Shown one piece after another: positions 26,150-37,021 of a stretch of DNA of 64,000 nucleotides. Positions within the stretch are counted from its first letter, which is position 1. Each line of letters starts with the position of its first letter. The DNA lies in assembly GCF_000801105.2 (NCBI RefSeq), contig NC_079515.1:31271407-31335406 (forward strand). Direction: 5' to 3'. This stretch comes from Raphanus sativus (Eukaryota > Streptophyta > Magnoliopsida > Brassicales > Brassicaceae). Under the pieces are notes generated by a model. That model searched no databases. It was not told where the DNA came from and worked only from the letters and a program-made list of their open reading frames with translations. The translations under genes were made by a program, and so were the position numbers.

Positions 26150-27028
26150 CTTTCGGATCTTTTTTTTTTTTTGTTTTTTCACAAATTGAAATATATATAA
26201 AGATGGCCAAAGCCCAAATTCATACAAAAGACCATAAGGTCCAACCGAAAATAAACTGGGCAAACCAAAAACAACCCCAGCAGCCCAGGCCCATAACCAC
26301 TAATCTTATCCCCAACCAAAACGTCTCGACACGTGGTCCGAGACCGTTTCGCCATCACCGCCGGGAGAATCTACGCTGTTACCGGACGGCGCCTCACCGA
26401 CAACACCACGCGCATGCACCAGCGCCACCCTTCACTTCAGTACCACCGCTTCTAGCAGAGGAAAGCATCCCTCGATTTCAATCGAAAACTCTTCCTTCAA
26501 CCCTCGAAACCACCACTCTCAGATCCAACATCAAATCGTCGGAGAGCGTCATCAATACATCGAGACCTCATCCGAAGACCTTAAACACACGAGAAAGCAG
26601 AGAGAATACCGGAACCCTAACACCATCGCTTCCATCTCACGAGAAACCTGAGCCGCAAACACCAACTCCCGCAGATCCACAGACCACCCGACGCCTCATA
26701 GAGAGAGGCCACATATGCCGACGACGCAGAGCTTAGAGAGCCTCCACCCCTCAGAGACAAGAGCCGGCGACAGTGAAGCTGTATGAGCCTCCACCGTCCG
26801 GAGATCCAGCAACCCCGCGAACAGAATAAACACGCTTTGACTACCACTTTTAGACATGCACATAGATCGAGCACAAAGACCACACCGGATGACAAAAGCA
26901 AACGCCGTGCCGACGGTGGCTGTGGAAGCCCCATCGTCGGCCGGAGAAATCAGTCGCTCTTTTTTTCTCTCTCTTTTTCTCTCTCCGGTGACCTAGTGGA
27001 GGAAATTGTTCTCTCCTTTCGGATCTTT
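26150..27028 (-). mobile_element. Non-LTR retroelement (short LINE-like) with target-site duplication
   Basis: On the minus strand this block ends in an A-rich tail (seen as a T run at 26161-26176) and is flanked by a 13-base direct repeat CTTTCGGATCTTT at 26150-26162 and 27016-27028. The body is about 850 bases, unusually GC-rich for the region, and its minus-strand 3' part (GGCTTTGGCCATCTTTATAT) resembles Brassicaceae LINE 3' ends. Frames on both strands (197 codons +, 105 codons -) show no reverse transcriptase. Best read as a truncated or internally deleted LINE; a SINE-like or retrogene origin is possible. Confidence 0.7.
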
Positions 27029-27370
27029 ATTTTTACACGCTTTTTTTATTTAGACCTCTTACTATTTGAGTAATTTTTAGTTTTTGGTTTTTGATCAGAT
27101 TGGTTTTCGAAATCCTTTATTTTGAATTTCGGGTTTTCGTTTATTGGTCTTTATATTTTAGTTTAAAACTTTTAGTTTTTAATTTGGTTGTCTTTTTTAG
27201 TCTTATAAATAAATATTTTATCTTGAAATTATACAATAAAACACTACTATAATATGTAGAATTTTATTTTTTTGTACCATTTAAACTTAGAATATTTTTC
27301 TTTTCATTTAAAAAGAATTATTTGTTGTTAGGATAAGACAAAGTAGAGTTCTTTGTAATATCGAAACATG

Positions 27371-27601
27371 AAGTAAACAAGATGACTAACCGGTGATGGT
27401 GGGCTATTGGCGTTTGAGGGGATTGAGAAACCCAATAAAGCGAATCCGGGTTTAAACCCCACCGGCCACACGGATATAAGTTATTACTTTCGACTCATTT
27501 GAATGCCCAGGATAGGATCTATCCGTGGACTGTACTTCCATCCGGGAGTTAGACTTGTGTCTAATCCTTTTTTTGTTATAAAAAAAAGTAAACAAGATGA
27601 C
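27371..27601 (+). mobile_element. tRNA-derived SINE with perfect 16-bp TSD
   Basis: A 199-base body (27387-27585) lies between two identical copies of AAGTAAACAAGATGAC (27371-27386, 27586-27601). It has Pol III promoter-like boxes: box A TGGGCTATTGG at 27400-27410 and box B GGTTTAAACCC at 27449-27459, and ends in a T run then A run. All three traits together mark a SINE inserted by target-primed reverse transcription. The perfect TSD suggests a fairly recent insertion. Confidence 0.85.
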
Positions 27602-28028
27602 AAAAAAAACATGAAGTAAACAAAAAGAATGTATGAAATATAATGTTTTATTAATCTTAAAAGAAGGTGTACAACATCAGCTCTAGTTTTATATGCATGC
27701 CTCTTAGTAGAAAGTGATTATTAGTTTATCCTTTTCTCCTAAAATTTTAAAGTCTTGTTAATAGATGATCATACTCGAAATCTAGGTTAGATCTTTTCAT
27801 ATCTTAAGATATAACATTTCGAAATCTAGTTATAAATGGTGTATAATTAGATCAAATAGTAAAATTTTCAATATGCTTTACGAGCATAACATCGTTCTAC
27901 TTACGAGTAAGAAGTTATGGCCTGAACCACTGGACAAATTTTGTAGGCTTGCTAAAACTGTATTGATGGAGCTTGTTTAATTTGTTATTAGTTTAATCCT
28001 ATAATTGTATAACTTGACATAATTATAA

Positions 28029-29540
28029 CTAGATCGTGACCCGCTCGACCGAGCGGGTGTTAATTTTTTTTATCTTTGTTCGTACTAAATGTTATACATA
28101 ATTGCTATGTGTATTAATTTTAAATTTTGAGAAATAAAAATGTGTTTAAATAAACAATGTGTACTAATGTGATTCCTTTGGCACGCTGCTGCAATCTTTA
28201 CACCATATAAAACAGAAAAAGAAACAGATTTATAAACCAATAGAATAGAAAAAAACTTATAAAAGCTGAAACAAATGCAAGTACAGATTCATCTGAGAGG
28301 ATGCACTCAAATGTGTCGTCTCCAAAACCGGTGTTTTGTTTCCAACAATGAAGAACTTTAACTCGAATTTTCCAATTGTTTCTTAAAGGTTTCACACCAT
28401 CTATCATAACTAAAGTGCTAGGTTTTGATATTGTGTTCATTTGGGAGTTTTTGTGAATGTCGTATGGTGAATAAGAAGTCGAGTATTTATAGACAAATTT
28501 TTGTGAGGTGAAAAAGAATATTTCACATTCAATTAAATCAACCATAATAAATAAAAATATCACAATTTGATCGACTCCTAGATTTTCGCTTGGATAAAAT
28601 ATATTTGGAGAAGAGGATTTTCCATAACTGATTATTTAAACAACTTGGAGAAGGGTTTTTCTATAAAAGAATATTGACTGTATTTTTAAAGGAAAGGAAT
28701 ATCCGATAATCAATTACATTAACCATAGTAAATACTAAGAACATCGATTTTATTGTTTCCTAGATTTTAGGTTTGATAGAATAAACTTGGAGAAGAATAT
28801 TTTCTATAACTGATTTTTAAAACTTGCGATATTATTAAATCTGATATTGTAGGCATGTTAAATCAATTTGGAGAAATGGTTTTGCTATAAAAGATTTATT
28901 TAGTGTATATTTTAGAATTGAGAGATTAAATTTTTAAAGGAACAATATGGACCAATCTTAAGATAAATTATATATAATTGCAATATGGACAAACTTATGA
29001 ACTATATATAATTGCAATGTGAATCAATCTTAAGAAGCTGGATGAGTGTGAGCATGATGGTTTTATTACAAATACTATGTCTAATTTGTATATGATCATG
29101 GCAGGGATTATGGTTGCACATTTGAGTTGATCTGATATATTAGTATCTAATTTCTATGTATGTGATGATTCATATGTATCTTAGTATTCTTACTATATAT
29201 ATTATATATAATTTCAATATGGACAAACAGATGAATGGTACGTATTTCATAGGAATGGTATCTATATATTATATATAATTGTAATATGGACAAACAGGTG
29301 AATTATGTATAATTGCAATATAATTGTAAGATTTAGTTTCAGAGTAATGGTACATATTATATTCTTAGTATATAAATCGACATGTAATAATGGTACATAT
29401 TAAATCCATATGTAATAATATATGGAAACTGTATATGGTATGTATTATAAATAAGGGATGATATTTAATTTAAATATAAAAGGTCCAACTTTAAAATCCA
29501 CCTAGAAAAAGTTGTAATATTTCTGTTTTAATAAGATAGA
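28029..29540 (-). mobile_element. Helitron, 1.5 kb, minus strand
   Basis: Read on the minus strand, it starts after a host A with TCTATCTTATTAAAACAGAA (29540 downwards), a well-known Brassicaceae Helitron 5' end. It finishes with the hairpin ACCCGCTCGGTCGAGCGGGT, eight bases later CTAG at 28032-28029, and a host T. It carries a fragment of a replication protein A-like gene but no Rep/helicase, so it is non-autonomous. Confidence 0.85.
28290..28440 (-). pseudogene. RPA1-like OB-fold fragment inside the Helitron
   Basis: The minus strand from the ATG at 28440 reads MNTISKPSTLVMIDGVKPLR, then NNWKIRVKVLHCWKQ and FECILSDES. This is the start of the plant replication protein A 70-kDa (DUF223) N-terminal OB fold, a gene type that plant Helitrons commonly carry. 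After about 50 residues the similarity stops, either at an intron or a deletion, and nothing downstream continues the fold. It is therefore a broken remnant rather than a working single-stranded-DNA-binding protein. The ATG may be original; an in-frame leader extends upstream but looks non-coding. Confidence 0.7.
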
Positions 29541-31066
29541 TGGTACAAATTAAAAATTTGGTATAACTATATAACTTGGTATAACTATAGTGATAGAGAG
29601 GTAAAACGTGGTATAACTAGATTGGTAGAACTGTATAACTTTGTAAAAATAAATTGTTATGATTTTCTTTTAAGAGACCACATATTGTTCTTTCGAAGAT
29701 ATACATTTTTATTACGAAAGATATTATTTTAAAAATAGAGATAATTATGAATCTATTCCACAAAGAAGTTGTCTTATGTTATATTGTTTAAGACATTATA
29801 TATCGAATCGATAAAATATTTGGTTTAGTGGATATAATATGTATGAAGATTTCAATAGATGGACATACGACAAATTTAATCTGAGTTATACATATCGGTA
29901 GTGAAATTTCAGAAGCAGTTATATATTTTGGATTATGAATATGCTTTTATTTATTTAAGAGATTATTTAATTTCGATGGATAAAGTCATAAAGACAGAAA
30001 AAAAAAATTGAATGCAGAGTTTATCAAAGAATTCGAAGGTAAAATGATTTATATTTACATGAATAATACACCACCACATAACTATACATCTAGGAAAAAG
30101 AAGTATATAGAAAACTACACAAACTATATGAATTATATGACAACATATATAAACTATTATATGTTGTGTTGTGTTGCTAACACTATAACATAAAAAGTAT
30201 GTCAGATTTAGAATGCAACAATATATGATAAAATTCAGTTTCAAAAAAAAAATATATGATAAAATTTCGAACCCTTAAAGTGGACAATACCACCACACAT
30301 ATCAAGCACTCAAACGCATTGATATAAAACCAAGAACATCTGAAAATATATCAAAATACCACTAAAAATTGGCAGATTTCAAATCGGACACATATTTCAA
30401 TTATCACAATAATGTTGACCTGTTAACAAACATAACACATACCAATTTAGAAATACTGTCAGATAAATTATTTTATTTCCTGTGGTTTTTTAATACATTA
30501 TTTTTTATGGATATGTATAATCATGTAGTGATGTCATGTAGTGATGTATCGTGGTCGTGGATAGCTCACAATCATTTTTCTTAAATGAAATAGTCGACCA
30601 GAAAAAAAAAAGAAAAAGAAAAATCTGTCTGAAACAAGGGAAAGTGTTTCGTTGATTCAAAGTACTTTACAGTCAAGTCAAACCTACAAAATCGCGTTCC
30701 AGGTTTGGTGTTCTCTCTCTAGCTCAAATTTTCTGGGTTTCTCGAAATTGGTCTTGCTGAACATGTCAGATCATTAAGGTCTTGGTTACATACTTTTTCT
30801 GGGAGACCTTTTAAACCCAGAGAAACTGAGGTTTTATGAGTTTTTATTAGATCTTTCCTACTGTTTATGAGAATTGGGTAAAAAGGGTTTCAAGAATTGA
30901 AACCATGACTTAAGTTTAGCTACCTTGTCGGGCTGATTTTCTTTTTAAAATTTCTTTTACTGGTTTTACCCAATTGGTGGTTTAGGGCAAATCTAAGGAA
31001 TGGCTTTATTGAGGCTAAGTCTTGTTGTCTATTGAGTTATTTTGTGGATAAGACCTCTCACCAATC
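29541..31066. other. AT-rich spacer and CRCK3 promoter/leader
   Basis: A short word GGTATAACTA recurs at about 29570-29620. The rest is AT-rich until the leader of the kinase gene (about 30640-31066, with long T-rich tracts and possibly an intron). No gene seen. Confidence 0.5.
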
Positions 31067-33052
31067 ATGGGTGGAAGCGTCCCAAGATTGGTGTTTGCTG
31101 CTTTGTTCTGTCTGTTAATGTTACTGCATCCCGAGGAAAGTTCTGCATCGTCGTCTTCGAGTCTTTGCCAGTCTGATCACTTTGCCTACACAAAGCCTTA
31201 CAATCAACAAAGGAGTTTGTTCACAATAAACGGAGATCCAGTGCACATAGTTCGCTTTTGCGAAGCCATACAGATTCATAAAGCCAAAGGTTGTATCTTT
31301 GAGGACTCTTTTAGAGACGACTTCTGCACGGTTCACTATCTACTAGGTGGTATGCACTCTACTACTCTGAAAATTTTGTGCTCCTTTGAGTTTGTTGGTT
31401 ATTTATTTATTATTTTGAGAAAAAAAAAATTGGTTTTATGCAGGGAGAAGGTTTTTGAAAGAAAAATATGTAGAAGAAGAAGAAGATTGTGGTGAATCTG
31501 AAAATGGCCAAGTTCAAGTAAGCTTGGCAGCAAGCGGGTTTCTTCTATTCTGCTGTGCGATTTGTTGTCCTTGCTTCCACAAGGAGAGGAAAGCAAATAC
31601 TCACGAAGTACTTCCCAAAGAATCTAACTCAGGTCACTTATAAATATCTCACTCTCTTTTTTTTAATGTCTAGATATTTGATATTGAGCATATATATTAT
31701 CACGACAGTGCACCAAGGTTCGGCATTTGAAATGAGCCCTTCATCTGATAAGATTTCGTCAAGTTCGTCCCGGGTACCTGAAAGCCCCTCGAGATATGCT
31801 ATGTCCCCGAAACCTAGTAGTACTAGGATGGGACCCTTGAATCTCACCATGAGTCAGATTATTGCAGCAACCGGTAATTTTTCCGACAGTAACCAAATTG
31901 GTGAAGGAGGCTTCGGGATAGTCTATAAGGGCACTCTAGACGACGGTCAGGTGGTTGCCATTAAACGAGCCAAAAAGGTAACACTCACTCTGTTTTGATA
32001 TTTTTCTTATGTTCTTTTTTTTATTAATAGACAACAATGTGATGATGCAGGAACACTTTGAGAATCTGCGGAAGGAATTCAAAAGCGAAGTTGATCTTTT
32101 GTCTAAAATAGGTCATCGGAACCTGGTGAAGCTACTTGGTTATGTTGATAAAGGAGACGAGCGACTTATCATAACCGAGTATGTCGGAAATGGGACACTC
32201 CGGGATCACTTGGACGGTAAGAAACTTGTTTTTTTTTCACGTGTTCATAAGAAGTAAAGAACATATGAAATTAAACAGTATTAGGAAACTGTGTGCAGGT
32301 GCTAATGGAAGCATTCTCAATTTCAGTCAAAGGTTGGAGATCGTGATTGATGTTTGCCATGGATTGACTTATCTCCATTCTTATGCAGGTTTGTTAGAGA
32401 GAATGTTTTTTGTGATTTAAAAAAAAAAAAATTACTAATCTTTTTTTTTTTGTGGTAAAACAGAAAGACAGATAATTCACCGTGACATAAAATCATCCAA
32501 CATTATCCTAACGACTGGGATGAGAGCCAAAGTGGCAGACTTTGGGTTCGCGAGAGGCGGTCCTACGGACACTAACCAAACCCACATTTTGACGCAAGTG
32601 AAAGGAACTGTTGGTTATCTCGACCCTGAGTACATGAGGACTTATCAACTCACTGCCAAAAGCGATGTTTTCTCCTTTGGTATTTTGGTCGTGGAGATAC
32701 TCACTGGCCGTCGCCCTGTTGAGCCCAGACGACCTCATGATGAGAGGATTACGGTTCGATGGGTAAGACTAAGCTACGCTACTTTTTTTTTCCTAAGTTT
32801 TTAATTTAGTAAAAGTTTCTTCGTTTGCGAGTTGACCAGGCGTTTGAGAAATACAATGAGGGCAAAGTGTTGGAATTGGTGGATCCAAACGCGAGGGACC
32901 GAGTAGATGAGAAGATACTAAAGAAGATGTTCAATTTGGCTTTTCAATGTGCTGCTCCCACACGCAAAGAGCGTCCCGACATGGAAGCTGTCGGGAAGCA
33001 GCTTTGGGCTATAAGATCCAGTTATCTTAGGCGGTCCGTGGAACAGAAATAA
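31067..33052 (+). CDS. CRCK3: Receptor-like kinase, CRCK3 type
   Basis: Serine/threonine kinase resembling calmodulin-binding receptor-like cytoplasmic kinase 3 (about At2g11520). Seven exons: 31067-31346, 31444-31632, 31709-31977, 32051-32216, 32299-32388, 32464-32762, 32840-33052, giving 501 residues. It has a signal peptide ([12 protein letters not shown]), a short Cys-containing extracellular part, and a membrane segment ([16 protein letters not shown]) near residue 120. Kinase motifs are complete: GEGGFG at 221-226, Lys242 in [15 protein letters not shown] at 337-344, DFG at 357-359 and GYLDPE in the activation segment. HRD arginine is present (RD kinase). Calmodulin binding is by family analogy only; the Arabidopsis gene is tied to immunity through the SUMM2 pathway. 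Confidence 0.92.
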
Positions 33053-33941
33053 TATACAATTGCTTTTCACACGTTGTTACAACACAACTTGCTAGTCCCT
33101 CCCTCTGTTGTTACATAATACTAATTCTTTTTCATCTGAGGAATTTATTTGATATGAAATGAGAGATACCTATAAGATTCTCTCGCACAAGCGCATGAGC
33201 GAATATTTAGCCAACTTTTCTGCCTTGAGCCTGGATAAAAAGCTAGTTACTGCTCTTACAGGTTGAGAAACACCTCGTTGCCAGCTTTGATCCACTTTAT
33301 TACTTCCTAGATAAAATTTTAATTGTTTTCTTCGCAATAAATTTGACATTTCAACAAAAATTAAATAGTAAAAGAATTTCATGTTTTCTAACTTGTAATT
33401 TGTACCAGAAATTTAAAAAGGTTTTAACGTGCCGACTTATTTTGGAGGGGTATTGGTTAGATTTAACAAGGATTTTCCAATGGCCTTCCGTGTTCATTGG
33501 TGGTAATTAACGTATGAGGTAGCTGCGGGAAAATCTGTTGACTAGTCCAACTACAAGAAAATAGACTTTTTAAATAAAAAAACACAAGAAAATTGACTTC
33601 CTACAAGAAGATTCAAACATTTCGAACAATTTTTTTTTTTGTAACTTATTTGGAACAATTTGTGTCGTGTTTTTTTTTTGTATTTCAATATTAATACTTT
33701 GCTGATATATTATCATAAACTAAAGTGTTTCAAACTCGAACAACTAAGATTTGTAATAGAAAACATAATTTTTTGAAGAATCAGAGTTTTTACCGTAATC
33801 ACGGCAAACATAAAACAAAATAGATGAAAAATATGTAACCATTTTTTATAAACTTTGGACTGGACTTTATGAAATGCTATTTATATACTTTTTCGAAAAT
33901 TAATTAAGCCATACGTGTAATTTTTTTTTTGAATTTTTTTT
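33053..33941. other. CRCK3 3' flank
   Basis: AT-rich, low-complexity sequence with no gene or clear repeat structure. Confidence 0.5.
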
Positions 33942-34233
33942 CTTCGAATTTTAGCGACAAAGGACTGAATTTCAGTGGATCGTGGTAAAAAGGTCACTCT
34001 GCCAGTTACAATACCCCGTCGTGTATTTAAGTCGTCTACAGAAGATTCTACCCGCTATTCGGTGATAATTATAATTCAAGGCGGTCTGAACGGTGCTTCC
34101 ACCGAACGGACTTAACGACATGTGCCTTTGGGAGCCGAAGCTCTTACTGAGAATCGGCAATCGGACAACGAACGCATACATAGCTTCTAACCCGGATTCT
34201 AACTTAGAGGTGTTCAGTCATAATTCTTTTTAC
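33942..34233 (-). pseudogene. Decayed 25S rRNA fragment
   Basis: The minus strand matches about 290 bases at the 3' end of nuclear 25S rRNA. Plus-strand landmarks include TTAGCGACAAAGG, CACTCTGCCA, TACAATACCCCGTCG, TATTTAAGTCGTCT, GATTCTACCCGC, AATTATAATTCAAGGCGGTC, GTGCCTTTGGGAGCCGAAGC and TTAGAGG(C/T)GTTCAGTCATAA. Most differences from functional rDNA are C-to-T and G-to-A changes at former CG sites, with a few small deletions. No 18S, ITS or upstream 25S adjoins it, so it is an isolated insertion, not a working gene. Confidence 0.88.
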
Positions 34234-34361
34234 AAGGGTTTGAACAAAAGATTAAGCTGCTTTGCAAAGTTCGTCTTGCAAATAGGATACAACTAGTAAA
34301 GCAACGAAGCATGGCGGAAAAACGTTAAACTTAGCTTCACTAGACAAAACCACCAGTTAAC

Positions 34362-34524
34362 AAATTTTGTCAGTACTTAACAATTTTCAATAAGTAATAT
34401 TTATCTAATGGAACAAATTCTGTCAGTACTTAACAATTTTCAACGAAGCATGTGACTGGCATGGATACGATAGGGTGTTGAATTTTGTCAGTACTTAATA
34501 ATTTTCAATAAGTAATATTTATTT
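34362..34524 (+). repeat. Short direct repeat, three copies
   Basis: The words TTTGTCAGTACTTAA and TAATTTTCAATAAGTAATAT, or close variants, appear at about 34365, 34420 and 34483. Copies one and three also share the flank AGTAATATTTAT. A GCATG-containing spacer (34440-34480) interrupts copies two and three. Function unknown; it may be part of a decayed transposon. Confidence 0.6.
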
Positions 34525-35340
34525 AAAAAACTTTGTATGATTATAAATATTAATGAAATTTTTTCAGATATATGTTTATTTAATTTGGATGTTTTAATCG
34601 ATGGTTTCCTTTCTGCACCAAGTCTGCTTTTGGATATGAATTACAAGTTACAACTTAGATATATGTCCTTGGAGTTTATTTTGTTACAATGAATGACCAA
34701 CCTCCTCTATTTTTCGTGCAACAGTTTTTTCTTTCCCAAAAACTCTTGATACCATCCACACTTAAAATTCGCACTTGTAAAAACAGCGACGGCATAAGAA
34801 TGAATTTCAGAGACACAAGTACATTAATCTGACGATTTATATCAAGTATCTTACCATCTGCACCAAACCTGCATAAGCGGCTTATGGTAAGTCTGCATTT
34901 TCCTTCCCTTCCCCGATTATACATTCATTTCAAGCATTTTGCATTTCCTAATTTAGGAAAGTAGTATATTTTTCTTGTTCTACCTATGCAGAGAGCAAAG
35001 ATCGAAATGTTTCTCTTTTCTTACATCGAGACCACGTTGCAAGATTATTTCGGTTAAAAGCACCCTGAAATTATATTTTGTTGCGTGTTATAATTTTATG
35101 AGAATTTTTTTTGCAGTAAAACTTTCTTTCCTAGTTCCAAGATCAGACATATTCTAAGAATACAAAACATAATGGGAGATAAGTTTGCACGTAGTGCGAG
35201 AAGTTCACTTTCAGCTATTTTATATGTTGATTCTCTATCTCCGGTTTAGCTACTGAACTGGTGAACTCTTAGACGATATTGTCAGAAAAAAAAAATCATG
35301 TGAGAAATTTTTTGATGAAATGAAAACATTTATTTTGTGT

Positions 35341-35344
<4 letters not shown>
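34525..35344. other. Unassigned AT-rich spacer
   Basis: Contains moderately complex sequence at 34600-35160 with no convincing frame or element ends. I recognise nothing here. Confidence 0.4.

Positions 35345-35373
<29 letters not shown>
35345..35373. repeat. (TA)n microsatellite
   Basis: Alternating AT run of about 29 bases. Confidence 0.85.
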
Positions 35374-35375
<2 letters not shown>

Positions 35376-35389
35376 CATTTAGAGAAATT

Positions 35390-35850
35390 CAATTGGATAT
35401 CTATTTTTTGTTTACTTTCACAAAAATAACATTCCAAGAAGAAGACCAAAAAATATTTTATTGAGAGGTAAATATGTATTTATAATTCTTGAGTTAACTA
35501 ATATAAGACTTATGATTCAGAGTTAGGGGTTTGAGTTTTAAGAATGTTTCAAAATTTTTAAAATAAAAAATAATATTAAAAATTTAAAACAAAAAGAAAT
35601 TATTTTAATCATTTTATTTCTTAAGGATTATATTTCTGACAAAAACTTAAAAAGACTATTTGAGTTAACTAATATAAGATTTAATGTTTAAAATTAAGGG
35701 TTAAGATTTAGGAATGTGTTCAAAATTTTAAAAAAATAAAAAATTAAAATTAAAATTTTAAAACAAAAAAATTTGTTTTGTCATATTATTTTTTTGAGAG
35801 ATGTTTTTGTGATAAAAATTTTAAAATGACTATTTGAGAGAATTATCATA
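35390..35850. mobile_element. Possible Mutator-like MITE with internal duplication
   Basis: An internal unit of about 170 bases occurs twice (GAGTTAACTAATATAAGA at about 35492 and 35661). Ends include CACAAAAATAAC on the left and TTTTTGTGATAAAAATT on the right, reminiscent of the element at 51246. No clean target-site duplication was found, so the limits are approximate. Confidence 0.35.
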
Positions 35851-36212
35851 TCATTTCATGTATCATTTACATGGATAAATATGAATATGAAAAATTCCGA
35901 AATAAACACTGAATTAAATATAAAATTATCAAAGTTGATATTAAATATACATATTAAAGTTACAAGTTTCAAAAAAGTATTTAATATTTTATTAAATTGA
36001 ATAACTTAAATTTAATAAAATAAATTGCTGTTAAACTAAAACTTGGTTGAACCGGGTTGAACTCCAATATTTGACTGGGTCATCCGGTTTTTAAAACATT
36101 ACTGTACATTTGAGCCACTGATTCGCAGCAACAACAACAACCCTAATCCTGTTCGAGAGACCAAACTTGTGAGAGAAAACAGAGAGTGCCGCTTGGGTTT
36201 CTCGATCCCCAA

Positions 36213-36401
36213 ATGTTGAGAAGAAAACCCACAAAAATCCAACTCAAAATCGAAGATCGCGAAGAGCTCGAACAATACCGCAAATCAGAACAACCCACCA
36301 CCACCACCACCACCTCCTCCTCATCCCTCCTTCACCTCATCGACCCTAAACACCAAAACCCTCCTTCAAAATCCGACCGCATCGGCCTCTCCTCCTCCTA
36401 A
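36213..36401 (+). CDS. CDC26: CDC26/APC12, anaphase-promoting complex subunit
   Basis: Small subunit of the anaphase-promoting complex that stabilises the TPR subunit CDC16/APC6. The frame is 62 residues. The start [20 protein letters not shown] is the conserved CDC26 N terminus (the MLRRKPT segment inserts into the TPR groove); the rest is low-complexity ([10 protein letters not shown]) and ends GLSSS. The ATG at 36213 is set by this homology; no earlier in-frame ATG exists. Its stop codon TAA (36399-36401) overlaps the TTM3 start codon by one base (TAATG). In Arabidopsis, CDC26 and TTM3 are reported to be translated from a single bicistronic mRNA; the same layout is plain here. Confidence 0.92.
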   Translation: MLRRKPTKIQLKIEDREELEQYRKSEQPTTTTTTSSSSLLHLIDPKHQNPPSKSDRIGLSSS

Positions 36402-37021
36402 TGGAAGTCGAAGTCAAGCTCCGCCTCCTCACCGCCGCCGCTCACCTCCGTCTCGCCACTCTCCTCGCTCCCTTCCACCTCAAAACCCTCCACCAGCGCA
36501 ACCTCTTCTTCGACACCCCCCAAAACGATCTCTCCCTCCGCCGCGCCGTCCTCCGTCTCCGCTTCCTCGGGAACAACACACCTTCTCCGCCGACGAGCTG
36601 CATCCTCTCTCTGAAGGCGAAACCGACGCTGGCCAACGGGATCAGCCGCGTGGAGGAAGACGAGGAGGAGATCGACGCCGGGTTGGCGAAAGAGTGCGTG
36701 GATTCGCCGTGTAAGCTGTCGGATCTGGGATCTAGGGTTTTGAATAGGGTTAGAGAGGAGTACGGGTTTAAAGACTTCTCGGGGTTTGTTTGTCTCGGTG
36801 GGTTCGAGAATGTGAGGAACGTGTACGAGTGGAGGGGCGTGAAACTCGAGGTTGATGAGACCAAGTTTGATTTTGGGAACTGCTATGAGGTTGAATGCGA
36901 GACCGAGGAACCTGAACGTGTCAAGTCTATGATCGCTGAGTTTCTCTCTGAGAACAATGTTGAATTTAAGGATTCGGATATGACCAAGTTTGCTGTTTTC
37001 CGTTCCGGAAAGCTTCCTTGA
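36401..37021 (+). CDS. TTM3: TTM3, inorganic tripolyphosphatase (CYTH domain)
   Basis: Triphosphate tunnel metalloenzyme that hydrolyses inorganic tripolyphosphate with divalent metal. Single exon, 206 residues. The ExExK signature of CYTH proteins is EVEVK at residues 2-6; further tunnel-lining charges include [25 protein letters not shown] and YEVECE, in the expected order of the eight-strand tunnel. Sometimes mislabelled adenylate cyclase in databases because of CYTH. It is the downstream frame of the CDC26-TTM3 transcript, with a one-base stop-start overlap, no room for a separate promoter, and high GC with few ATGs in the overlap region. Translation presumably uses leaky scanning or reinitiation. 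Confidence 0.95.
   Translation: MEVEVKLRLLTAAAHLRLATLLAPFHLKTLHQRNLFFDTPQNDLSLRRAVLRLRFLGNNTPSPPTSCILSLKAKPTLANGISRVEEDEEEIDAGLAKECVDSPCKLSDLGSRVLNRVREEYGFKDFSGFVCLGGFENVRNVYEWRGVKLEVDETKFDFGNCYEVECETEEPERVKSMIAEFLSENNVEFKDSDMTKFAVFRSGKLP

Noticed and set aside
26143..27073. 197-codon and 96-codon plus-strand frames as host genes
   Set aside because: They lie inside the TSD-bounded retroelement, show no domain, and the opposite strand is equally open.
33972..34296. Small frames over the rRNA fragment
   Set aside because: The region is a 25S rRNA remnant; the frames are accidental.
36186..36212. Longer CDC26 N terminus
   Set aside because: It would need a GTG start; conserved CDC26 begins at MLRRKPT.
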